Part shown: piece after piece, positions 57,339-64,000 of the stretch
Numbering within the stretch: the first letter of the stretch is position 1
How the letters are laid out: the number at the start of each line of letters is the position of its first letter
Assembly (NCBI RefSeq): GCF_025949695.1
Contig: NZ_JAPDFL010000001.1
Span: forward strand, 1,987,501 to 2,051,500
Direction of reading: 5' to 3'
From: Pararhodobacter zhoushanensis
GTDB lineage: Bacteria; Pseudomonadota; Alphaproteobacteria; Rhodobacterales; Rhodobacteraceae
DNA: 64,000 nucleotides
Made by a program: the position numbers and the translations under genes
Notes under the pieces: model-generated
Databases searched by the model: none
What the model saw: only the letters and a program-made list of their open reading frames with translations
What the model was told of the DNA's origin: nothing

Positions 57339-57928
57339 TTCGGCAGCGATGCCACGAGATTTCCGATTGCCCCCGATACCCACCGCCCTGCCGTGTCGTC
57401 AGGGTCGGTGCGCCGTTGGTCATCCCAGCTGTGATGCGTCGCGGCGCGCGAGCGCTGCGACGGGCCGCTGGTGATCTGCAGGCTCACCAGCCGGACCATA
57501 TCAATGTCGCCGTCGGCGGTGTCCTCATCGCTCACCGTGCCGATGCCGCCAGTGAAGCACAGCATCGGCTGTCCGATCAGCACCGAACCGGCCCGCTCGG
57601 TCGTCGCGCCGAACCATACCTGGACCGTCCGACCGCGCGCTGCTTCGGCGTCGCCAAGGATTTCATCGATCAGGTCAGGATCACCGCCCGCCGTTGCCGT
57701 ACCCTCGACCATCGCCAGCGATGCCGCCTCATCGGGCAGGGTGACCGTTCCGGCATTCATTTCATGCAGGCCGATCCAGTCGTGCCCACCCCAGCTGATC
57801 GTCCCGGACCCGGAATGAACCCGCACGGGATCATCCGGCCAGTCCACGAAAACCAGCGTCACAGGTTGGAAGCCGCCCGCCGAGATGGCCGCGAGCAGAT
57901 CATCATCGATGTCGCGCGTCAGGCCCAT
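57332..57928 (-). CDS. Minor tail protein (DUF2163/lambda gpL-like position)
   Basis: 198 residues: LVFVDWPDDPVRVHSGSGTI, IGLHEMNAGTVTLPDE, VQVWFGATTERAGSVLIGQP. It resembles small tail-tip proteins between tape measure and hub genes. It overlaps both neighbours by several bases. Confidence 0.55.
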   Translation of the reverse strand: MGLTRDIDDDLLAAISAGGFQPVTLVFVDWPDDPVRVHSGSGTISWGGHDWIGLHEMNAGTVTLPDEAASLAMVEGTATAGGDPDLIDEILGDAEAARGRTVQVWFGATTERAGSVLIGQPMLCFTGGIGTVSDEDTADGDIDMVRLVSLQITSGPSQRSRAATHHSWDDQRRTDPDDTAGRWVSGAIGNLVASLPKW

Positions 57929-58656
57929 GGGTCAACCTCGGTGGCATCTTCGGGATACTCACCCGGCAACACCTCGCGCAGCGCCCAGGAATACATCCAG
58001 TTGCCGCTGACCGGCTGGTCTGAAGGCGACCGGCTGGTGACCCGGAAAACCGCTGTCTCGGTGTCGCCCACGCTGACAATCCCGGCAGGCAGCGCATCGA
58101 ACAGCGGGATCACCGCATCGCCCGACGCATCCGCAAACACCGTCTTGACGGCTCGCGATGCGCCGCCGTCTTCGCCCTCGACGTATACCCTGATCACATC
58201 ATAGGCGCGGCAGACCAGCGCCCCCGGGGTCAAGCCCGAAAGCGCCAAAGCGTCAAAGCCGTTCAACGTGGTGACTGTCGCCGCCAGGGCAGGGCCGGTG
58301 AACCACAAGAGCGAATCGCCGCCATCCGTCCATTCGAGCGGGTCACCCTCGGTTGTCCAGGTCAAAGGAGCCGAGGCCAGCGGGCGCGCTTCATGGCACC
58401 AGTTGATCGATGGGCACGCCATGCGCACCAGATTGACCCCGCCGTCCAATAGGCGATTGAGGCTTGCGCTCATGCCCGCCCCGTCGCGGTTTCCCGACAG
58501 CGATGACGCTGTGACGCGAATGATCCGGCGGCGCGGACCCGACGACGACACATAGTCCTGTCCGCTGAACACACCGCGCGACGACCGCGACGGCAGTTCG
58601 TCGTCGATCAGCGTCGCGGTGTATTTGAGCGGCGGAAAGGCGTAGATCACCGTCAT
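57919..58656 (-). CDS. Minor tail protein (distal-tail/lambda gpM-like position)
   Basis: 245 residues, MTVIYAFPPLKYTATLIDDE with beta-rich sequence (VTASSLSGNRDGAGMSA, TPGALVCRAYDVIRVYVEGE). It follows the tape measure gene with ATGA overlap. Position suggests a distal tail or initiator-complex component; no motif proves it. Confidence 0.55.
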   Translation of the reverse strand: MTVIYAFPPLKYTATLIDDELPSRSSRGVFSGQDYVSSSGPRRRIIRVTASSLSGNRDGAGMSASLNRLLDGGVNLVRMACPSINWCHEARPLASAPLTWTTEGDPLEWTDGGDSLLWFTGPALAATVTTLNGFDALALSGLTPGALVCRAYDVIRVYVEGEDGGASRAVKTVFADASGDAVIPLFDALPAGIVSVGDTETAVFRVTSRSPSDQPVSGNWMYSWALREVLPGEYPEDATEVDPWA

Positions 58657-60977
58657 GCCGGGCGCACCTCACCGAAGCTTTTATGCGTAGCGGTAACCGA
58701 ATCGCGGACGATACCAGGCCTTGCATCCTGAACCGCGCGCTTCACCATCCGGCCCGTGTCGTCATAGATCGTTGCGACAAAGGCGTGCATGCTTGGGTCA
58801 AAGCCGATTCCGATGTGACTGGCACCGCCGTCGCCGCCGGACGCAACGCCAAGCTTTCCATCACTACCGCGACGCAACGGAAGGATGGCTTCCGGTCCCG
58901 CTTCGCCCATCACGCCCGCGCCTTTGGCAAATGCGAACATGGTCGGTCGGCTGACCACCTGACCGCTATAGGCAGACAGCGAAGGGCTGCCGCTGAAGAC
59001 GTTCCCGTTGGCGTTGAACAAGACGTTCAGCAGGCTTCCGAAAATGCCACCTCCGGTCTTTCCGGCCGTCGTGCTGCCCAGCAACGACATCAGTGCGTTG
59101 TTCAACATCATCTCCGCCGCCCGGCTCAGCAGTTGACTGATAGCCTGACGGGCGGAATCACCGCCCTGCACCACTTGTATGAAAAATCGGCTCATGTTCC
59201 CAGCAAGGCTCTGGATGCGAGACTGCGCGTCTTCGGTCGCCTTGCTGACGGCATCGACACCGGCCGCCGCGCCCGAGGCAGCACCAGGCGTCTCTGCCAG
59301 CGCTTGATTGATTGCCGCCAGCGCAGCCGCTGTGTCGGTCGTTTCGATCCCGGCGTCGGCCATTGTTGCCCGCAGGGCTGCCAGCGCCTCGCGGGCGTGG
59401 TCAAAGCCTTGAGTAATTTGCTGAACGGCATCGGTTCTGTATTGCTGACCACGGTCGCGGGCGGTGCCTGCCAATTCGGACTGAAGTCTCGCAAACTCGT
59501 CTGCGCGGCTTCCGATTGCTTCGTCCAACCCAAGAATCTCGGCAAAATTGACGTCGCCGAAGGGCGTGCTGACGCCACCGAGGCTGCCGACCATGTTCCG
59601 AAGGAAGCCTGCCCAGATACCAGAAAGGCTGCCGACCAAAGTGTGGAATCCCGCCTCGACGCCCGCCCAAACTGCTCTGAGCCCAGTGGGAATGCTTGAT
59701 GCGCTAATCACGATGCCAGCCCAGACGCCGCGAGCGACGTCGCCCAGAAGCGACAATGCCTCCCCCCAGCTTCCGGTTCGCTCGCGCAAGGTCAGCAAAG
59801 CGTTGATGGCAAAACCAGCGCCGACGATGAAGGCCCCGATGCCGGTTGCCAGCAGTGCGCCACGCAGGGTGATCAGTGATGCGACCCAGGTGCCGGTTGC
59901 CGCTATGGCTCCCCAGATCGCGGGGACATACGCGGCGACAAGCCCGACAGCGGCGCGGGCAATTGCCGGGATGAAATAGGCGGTCACCGCAGCAGACGCC
60001 GCGATGATATAGCCCTGGAAGCCGCCGACAGCATCGCTGGCAGCAGCTACCGCACTCAAAACCTGTGGACCAAAGGCCGACACTCCTGCGGTCAGCGCTG
60101 CAAAAGCCGCGACACCCAAGAGAACCGGCGATGCGATCATGGCGGTAGTTCGCAGGATCGTGCCCAGGATGATCAACAGGGGCCCGGCGACCACAGTGAT
60201 CGCCGCAAGTGTCGCGCCAAAAGTCTGCATCGTGGGTGAAAGGCGGGCGAAACCGACAGAAAACTCTACCGCAGCGCTGGTAATGAAGGTCAGCGCCGGC
60301 AGAAGCGCCGCCGTAATCTGCCGCGAAATGCCGGTGACGACACGATGCAAGCGCGTCAGGTTGTCTCCAAACAGTTCAGCCGCGCGGGCGGTATTCTCAG
60401 AAAGCGTCAGACCGAGAGCATCGGCCTCATCCATCAGCGCACTCAGCCCGGCGGATCCGCCACGCAACAACGGCATCAGTTCTGCGCCAGATCGGCCCAA
60501 GAGCTGGATCGCAAGCGCTGTTCGCTCGGCCCCCTCCGGCATGCGCGCCAGCCGATCGGCGACGTCTTGCAGGACATCGACCGTAGGGCGCATCGCCCCC
60601 GCAGAATCCCTGACCGCAATCCCGACATCAGTGAAATCAGAGGCGTTCTCGACCATACCGCGCGACATGCGGGCGATTGCCCCCTGAAGCGTGCCCATCT
60701 CGACACCCGACAGCTCCGCCGCGTGCTGCAGCTGCGACAGAGCCTCAACCGGGATCCCGATCCTGTCAGCCGTTTTGACCAGATCGTCCATGGCGCTGAT
60801 CTGACCGCGCACGGCCAGAGCGATGCCAGCACCGATCACACTGACCGCCGCGCCGATTTGCTGCATCCTCCGGCCGAGCTGCTGCATGGTGGACTGGGCC
60901 TGACGCGCACCGGTAGTGAATTGGGCCGCGTCCAGACCAAGATTGACCCGCAGGGCACCGACAACGCTAGAGGACAT
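58653..60977 (-). CDS. Tail tape measure protein
   Basis: 774 residues. It sets tail length and has peptidyl or membrane-crossing helices. N-terminal coiled coil (AQSTMQQLGRRMQQIGAAVS), several hydrophobic helices (LLIILGTILRTTAMIASPVL; ALTAGVSAF; GIGAFIVGAGFAINALLTL), and the typical C-terminal phrase GVMGEAGPEAILPLRRGSDG. Its size predicts a medium-length tail. Confidence 0.88.
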   Translation of the reverse strand: MSSSVVGALRVNLGLDAAQFTTGARQAQSTMQQLGRRMQQIGAAVSVIGAGIALAVRGQISAMDDLVKTADRIGIPVEALSQLQHAAELSGVEMGTLQGAIARMSRGMVENASDFTDVGIAVRDSAGAMRPTVDVLQDVADRLARMPEGAERTALAIQLLGRSGAELMPLLRGGSAGLSALMDEADALGLTLSENTARAAELFGDNLTRLHRVVTGISRQITAALLPALTFITSAAVEFSVGFARLSPTMQTFGATLAAITVVAGPLLIILGTILRTTAMIASPVLLGVAAFAALTAGVSAFGPQVLSAVAAASDAVGGFQGYIIAASAAVTAYFIPAIARAAVGLVAAYVPAIWGAIAATGTWVASLITLRGALLATGIGAFIVGAGFAINALLTLRERTGSWGEALSLLGDVARGVWAGIVISASSIPTGLRAVWAGVEAGFHTLVGSLSGIWAGFLRNMVGSLGGVSTPFGDVNFAEILGLDEAIGSRADEFARLQSELAGTARDRGQQYRTDAVQQITQGFDHAREALAALRATMADAGIETTDTAAALAAINQALAETPGAASGAAAGVDAVSKATEDAQSRIQSLAGNMSRFFIQVVQGGDSARQAISQLLSRAAEMMLNNALMSLLGSTTAGKTGGGIFGSLLNVLFNANGNVFSGSPSLSAYSGQVVSRPTMFAFAKGAGVMGEAGPEAILPLRRGSDGKLGVASGGDGGASHIGIGFDPSMHAFVATIYDDTGRMVKRAVQDARPGIVRDSVTATHKSFGEVRPA

Positions 60978-60981
60978 CGCT

Positions 60982-61251
60982 CTATCCTTTCTTATTCCGC
61001 ATCAGCGCCCGGTCGATCCGATCCCAGGCAGCAATGCACGCCGCGAGGTTCTGCCCGCGCCGCGGCTTGATGCCGGTAAATTCCTCGAAACTTGGCGGCT
61101 TTTTCATCCGGGGCATGGTCGCGCCCCACCAGACCATCGCTTGTTCGCGCTGCTGGCGCGCGACCATGCCTTCCATCTCAAGGACGAACAGGCGTGGGGT
61201 CAGATCCCAGAACCGCGCCGGACATCCGCCCGCCGCGATGTAGTCTTTCAA
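60982..61251 (-). CDS. Tail assembly chaperone downstream part (T domain of a G/GT pair)
   Basis: 89 codons from an unlikely TTG. MKDYIAAGGCPARFWDLTPR resembles the C-terminal part of phage tail chaperones. It has no independent good ribosome site. It is in the -1 frame of the upstream gene and open back across its stop to a GGGAAAC slippery heptamer at 61293-61299, so it is probably made only as the C-terminal part of a 211-residue GT fusion. Confidence 0.65.
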   Translation of the reverse strand: MKDYIAAGGCPARFWDLTPRLFVLEMEGMVARQQREQAMVWWGATMPRMKKPPSFEEFTGIKPRRGQNLAACIAAWDRIDRALMRNKKG

Positions 61252-61265
61252 GAGGCCGGGAATTT

Positions 61266-61616
61266 CTAGGCCGCTGCCTTCGGCCGTTTCCCGTTTCCCG
61301 AGGGTGCCGCCTTCTGCTCAGGGTTCATGGCTGTCATCAAGTCCGTGAACAGATTCGGGTTCGCCGCGATCAAGTCATCGACAAGATACTTGTCGGCCTC
61401 ATCCTCATGGTGCCGCTGAAGCGCGATCAGCACCACATCGGTGACGATCCGCATGTTGGGCACCCAGCTTTTGCCAGCGCCAACCGGAGGCTCCAGCTTT
61501 TCCAAGGCATCCTGTCCATGCTTTTCTTGCAGATCAGCGATCGACGACATGCCCATGTGAAGCTTGTACGTTTTTTCGCCCAGCTGCACTTTCATCGACC
61601 CTCGGGGATCAGTCAT
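61266..61616 (-). CDS. Tail assembly chaperone G (Phage_TAC_11/GTA-gp10-like)
   Basis: 116 residues: MTDPRGSMKVQLGEKTYKLH, MGMSSIADLQEKHGQDALEK, helical, as in tail tube chaperones of the TAC_11 type. It ends with a basic Ala/Lys tail that covers the frameshift site. It lies between the tail tube and tape measure genes, the standard place. Confidence 0.75.
   Translation of the reverse strand: MTDPRGSMKVQLGEKTYKLHMGMSSIADLQEKHGQDALEKLEPPVGAGKSWVPNMRIVTDVVLIALQRHHEDEADKYLVDDLIAANPNLFTDLMTAMNPEQKAAPSGNGKRPKAAA
61293..61299 (-). promoter_or_regulatory. Probable -1 programmed frameshift site GGGAAAC in the G gene
   Basis: The heptamer stands in the X-XXY-YYZ register (tcG GGA AAC), like GGGAAAG of lambda G/GT. 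Slipping -1 leads through an open frame to the T-domain without stops. A second GGGAAAC (61286-61292) is adjacent but out of register. Confidence 0.65.
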
Positions 61617-61625
61617 GCTTCAACC

Positions 61626-62096
61626 TCACGCGATCGTTCTGGTGTTGGAGGCCTGCCGCTCCATGATCTTGGCAGACAGCGCGCCCATGGCCTTGTCGCC
61701 CACGGTGCCGGTGGGGATATAGTTGTTCACATACCCCCGATAAGTGCGCCGGATCGACGTGCCGGCGGGGTCGAGATTGAACTCGAACAGGACGTCCTCC
61801 TTGGTGCCAGCCTCAGTAAGCCCCGCAAGCGTGTCCAGCAGAGTGTCGCCAGCACTGCCAGGCCACAGCTGCTTTTCCTGCGACCAGTCCGCCACCGGCA
61901 GCAGGCCCGGGATGGTTTCCCGCGTCCGGCCCGGTGACTGCATATGCGTCACGTCCACATCTTCCGGGGTCTGGTCAGGAAAGGGCAGGGCCTCGAACCC
62001 GAGGATCTGGGTCCATGTGGTGGTCTCCGCGACCGTGCGACCAATCCAAAGCTCCCAGTCATAGGCGATATCGCCCGCGAATGCAGTTTGCGGCAT
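61626..62096 (-). CDS. Phage tail tube protein
   Basis: 156 residues: MPQTAFAGDIAYDWELWIGR, then VTHMQSPGRTRETIPGL and EFNLDPAGTSIRRTYRGYVN NYIPTGTVG-type strand pairs characteristic of siphovirus major tail proteins. It is followed by the G chaperone gene and preceded by a tail terminator-like gene. Confidence 0.75.
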   Translation of the reverse strand: MPQTAFAGDIAYDWELWIGRTVAETTTWTQILGFEALPFPDQTPEDVDVTHMQSPGRTRETIPGLLPVADWSQEKQLWPGSAGDTLLDTLAGLTEAGTKEDVLFEFNLDPAGTSIRRTYRGYVNNYIPTGTVGDKAMGALSAKIMERQASNTRTIA

Positions 62097-62097
62097 C

Positions 62098-62487
62098 TCA
62101 TGCCCTCCATGCAGTGGTGAAATCCATGCTGACACGGTGCGGCCGGTCAGGTTCGTTCGCGCCGCCTTCGCGGCTATCCCGGGTGGCAACATGCGTCACC
62201 AGCCGAAAGTTGGTATCCCGATACCCATGCAACACCGGGCGAATGGCACGCGCCAACGCCTTGGCCTGATCAAGGGTTTCCGCGTAGCAATCGATCTGCA
62301 CGCGCCCCTCGAACAGTCCATTCGGCCCGTTCATCACCAGCCCTTCGGCATTATCGACAACCGTCAGAATAACCCCGGGCAGCGGCATCCCTTGCGGATG
62401 CGCACCCCAGTTGATGCGCGCGATCGGCGCGATAGCAATCACATCTGCCGATCCGGTCAGAAGGGCGCGAAGATCCTCTTCCATCAT
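62098..62487 (-). CDS. DUF3168-type tail completion/terminator protein
   Basis: 129 residues: MEEDLRALLTGSADVIAIAP, INWGAHPQG, RVQIDCYAETLDQAKALARA. It fits the tail-terminator family that caps the tail tube at the head end. Its start overlaps the stop of the 58-residue upstream gene. Confidence 0.75.
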   Translation of the reverse strand: MMEEDLRALLTGSADVIAIAPIARINWGAHPQGMPLPGVILTVVDNAEGLVMNGPNGLFEGRVQIDCYAETLDQAKALARAIRPVLHGYRDTNFRLVTHVATRDSREGGANEPDRPHRVSMDFTTAWRA

Positions 62488-62660
62488 TCGACCTTGATCT
62501 TCACGCCGCGCGCAACGAACGAGGACAGACCCTCTGTCCAGCGATCACAGTTTATCGAACCCGGAAACAGCCATTCGATGGCGCCAAGGGCGTGGATGAC
62601 CAGCCTGGCGGCCCGCAGACGCCAAAGCGGGTAGTGAACTTTCAAGAAAACCTGTGTCAT
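62484..62660 (-). CDS. Small phage protein, unknown (58 residues)
   Basis: MTQVFLKVHYPLWRLRAARL with VIHALGAIEWLFPGSINC. Its ATG overlaps the stop of the HK97 gp10-like gene (TGATG) and its own stop overlaps the DUF3168 gene (ATGA). These couplings make it very likely translated. Amphipathic and basic at the start; no family recognised. Confidence 0.6.
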   Translation of the reverse strand: MTQVFLKVHYPLWRLRAARLVIHALGAIEWLFPGSINCDRWTEGLSSFVARGVKIKVE

Positions 62661-63139
62661 CACGACCCCCTTGCAGCTTGCGCGGCAGCGCGTCGCGCTG
62701 CTCTCGCCACGGTGCGTTGGATGTCATTCCATATCTCACGCTTCAGGCGGTCCAGCATCGCATCCTTGTCCTGATCCCACGCAGGCCGCATGAAGGGCTG
62801 AGCGCGGTGATTGATGTTGCCGAACTCTTGGTTCCAAGCCGCCGGGTCGGGGCCGGGGCCCACGAACATCTCGACCGACGCCCGGTCATCCCGGAACATC
62901 CGGCGATGCTGTGACCGCTGGCGCTTGCTCAATTTAGTGCTGACCGCGATCGAATTGGCCAGATCAGGCGCACCGGTCGCAGGGTCATTCGGGGCCAGCG
63001 AGCGAGCGATCGCCGCCATCGGCTCGGCTGAGGTTTTCAATGCACGCCGCAAGCTCGCCTTCTGGGTTGCCTCGCGGCCCAAGCGCTCAAGCTCACGCTC
63101 CAGCTCCGCAAATCCCTCAAGGCGAACAGTCACGCTCAT
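62660..63139 (-). CDS. HK97 gp10-family head-tail joining protein
   Basis: 159 residues: MSVTVRLEGFAELERELERL (typical start), AEPMAAIARSLAPND, and MFVGPGPDPAAWNQEFGNIN followed by HRAQPFMRPAWDQDKDAML. Family members connect head and tail. Start chosen at 63139, which overlaps the preceding stop (ATGA). Confidence 0.85.
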   Translation of the reverse strand: MSVTVRLEGFAELERELERLGREATQKASLRRALKTSAEPMAAIARSLAPNDPATGAPDLANSIAVSTKLSKRQRSQHRRMFRDDRASVEMFVGPGPDPAAWNQEFGNINHRAQPFMRPAWDQDKDAMLDRLKREIWNDIQRTVARAARRAAAQAARGS

Positions 63140-63507
63140 TGATCGGTCCTCGCGCTCGCGGTGATTTCCAGCCACTGACGGCGCGTCCCCGCCAATTCCT
63201 TGATCCCGTGAATGTCGTAGACCTGGCCTGACTCAACGAGCCGGTCCTTGGGCGTGATCCCAGACGAAAATAGCGACCAGCGCACAACGAAACGCGTCGT
63301 CACATGCGCGGCGGCCTCGCCCGCGCGCCAGCGTTCACCGTCGCTGATTGGCGTCTTCTGAGCCCAGACCAACAAGCCGATATTGTCCGCATCCGGGGCC
63401 ACCTCGTTCCACTTCCAGTCCGACCCGAAACCGGTCGTCACCAACGTCGCGCGCCGGAATTGCACGCGACGATCGAGCAACGCGCGGGGTCTGCCGATCA
63501 TCGCCAT
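63136..63507 (-). CDS. Phage head closure protein (SPP1 gp16-like)
   Basis: 123 residues: MAMIGRPRALLDRRVQFRRA, RWRAGEAAAHVTTRFVVRW, GQVYDIHGIKELAGTRRQWL. The small beta-barrel family seals the head-tail interface. It starts two bases after the upstream stop. Confidence 0.8.
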   Translation of the reverse strand: MAMIGRPRALLDRRVQFRRATLVTTGFGSDWKWNEVAPDADNIGLLVWAQKTPISDGERWRAGEAAAHVTTRFVVRWSLFSSGITPKDRLVESGQVYDIHGIKELAGTRRQWLEITASARTDQ

Positions 63508-63509
63508 AG

Positions 63510-64000
63510 TCAAAAATGGGGGCGGATAAACCGCCGCAGCTTTGTCATGATTTTGGCCGGAAGCACCTCTGGCGTGCTTGCCTCACTCAGACCATCCCAC
63601 TGTTCAATCAGTTCCTGCACCGCAAGCCGTATCTCGGCAGGCACATCCGCAGCAGCGTCGCCATAGCCGGCAACATAGGTAATCTGCACGGCGTCGTCGC
63701 GGTCAGCAGTGCTGGGCCACGACGATTCTGGATCGAGCCTCAGAAATGCCCCTGAGAAATCCTTGTGCAGACGGTAGGTGCTGCTGGCGAGCGTCTGCTC
63801 AACGCTACTGTCGTCGACGTAAGTGATCGACGCGATCGAGGCAACCGGCGCCAAAGCAAGCGGCAAGCGTTCCCCGGTGGGGAAAGCGGACCATGTGTCC
63901 TGCCACGTCTGGGTGATCAGGGCGCGACGCAGGATGCCGTCGATCCCGTCGAGATGCGACATCGCGGACGCGAGCAACAAATTGGTGTCTTCGAGATCGT
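63510..64000 (-). CDS. Phage head-tail connector (phiE125 gp8/gp6-like), N-terminus beyond window
   Basis: The reading frame is open to the right edge (LEDTNLLLASAMSHLDGIDG), so the start lies outside. Family phrases include RRALITQTWQDTWSAFP, PLALAPVASIASITYVD and VPAEIRLAVQELIEQWD. These proteins form the adaptor ring below the portal. Confidence 0.8.
   Translation of the reverse strand, partial: DLEDTNLLLASAMSHLDGIDGILRRALITQTWQDTWSAFPTGERLPLALAPVASIASITYVDDSSVEQTLASSTYRLHKDFSGAFLRLDPESSWPSTADRDDAVQITYVAGYGDAAADVPAEIRLAVQELIEQWDGLSEASTPEVLPAKIMTKLRRFIRPHF

Larger units (their letters stand above)
47960..64000. mobile_element. Lambda-like (siphovirus) prophage, left part
   Basis: A continuous minus-strand late operon: head-tail joining, tail tube, G/GT chaperone, tape measure, tail tip, fibre, lysis genes. 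It runs past the right edge. The left boundary is approximate, between the small membrane gene ending at 47673 and the phage gene at 48022. Packaging, integrase and repressor genes are not included, so completeness and activity are unknown. Confidence 0.85.

Noticed and set aside
47960..64000. Gene transfer agent cluster
   Set aside because: One chaperone resembles the GTA gp10 family, but the fibre, lectin proteins, internal lysis genes, spanins and tail-tip set differ from the compact RcGTA g1-g15 layout.

Overview
The window is high-GC chromosomal DNA of an alphaproteobacterium of the Rhodobacteraceae (Rhodobacter/Paracoccus relatives). This rests on the DUF2927, DUF6356 and DUF6455 proteins, the BcsN-type cellulose operon, an FNR-type box, and above all a DUF1127 gene followed by an array of cuckoo-type (CcsR) small RNAs. 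I cannot name the genus. No rRNA, tRNA or CRISPR was seen.

Layout. 1-6.3 kb: minus-strand membrane/stress operon (26-aa membrane microprotein, XpaC-like, TelA, DUF2927 lipoprotein, SPFH-GYF protein, double zinc-ribbon protein, dtd) ahead of the start of an M24 peptidase gene. 6.4-8.2 kb: divergent RsuA/RluB-type pseudouridine synthase and tadA. 8.4-17.3 kb: cellulose synthesis operon (bcsN, bcsA, bcsB, bcsZ, a TPR secretion protein, a sulfotransferase-like protein). 17.5-25.6 kb: alaS, a DUF1330 gene, an Lrp/AsnC regulator, DUF6356, a class II amidotransferase, a fatty acid desaturase and a PcrA/UvrD helicase. 25.6-26.3 kb, minus: DUF1127 gene plus four two-hairpin cuckoo RNAs. 26.6-27.7 kb: mrp. 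27.7-28.65 kb: a 1-kb non-coding region with DnaA-box and MraZ-operator candidates. 28.66-36.3 kb: the first half of the dcw cell-wall/division cluster (mraZ, rsmH, ftsL, ftsI, murE, murF, mraY). 36.4-40.4 kb, minus: a DUF6455 gene behind an FNR box, then the YfgM-like/bamB/der operon. 40.7-45.6 kb: RND efflux adaptor and pump. 46-47.3 kb: tig. From about 47.7 kb to the right edge: part of a lambda-like (siphovirus) prophage, transcribed mainly on the minus strand: head-tail joining genes, tail tube, G/GT chaperone with a -1 slippery site, tape measure, tail tip, tail fibre with an SGNH esterase domain, lysis genes including a GH19 endolysin and nested Rz/Rz1 spanins. Terminase, capsid, integrase and repressor lie outside the window.

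A recurrent feature is single-base frameshifts, often in short homopolymers, in genes that must be functional (der, pcrA) and in bcsA, bcsB, the TPR gene, the zinc-ribbon gene and a phage gene. Correcting one base at each restores full-length proteins, so I read them as sequence errors rather than pseudogenes and annotate the genes as intact CDS spanning the shift.

Other structure: four minus/plus intergenic elements share a GC hairpin followed by a C6-x-GGATATTT tail and sit directly downstream of gene ends, so they look like one family of terminators. Genes are tightly packed, with many ATGA, GTGA and TGATG stop/start overlaps that imply translational coupling in the XpaC-TelA, bcs, dcw and prophage operons.
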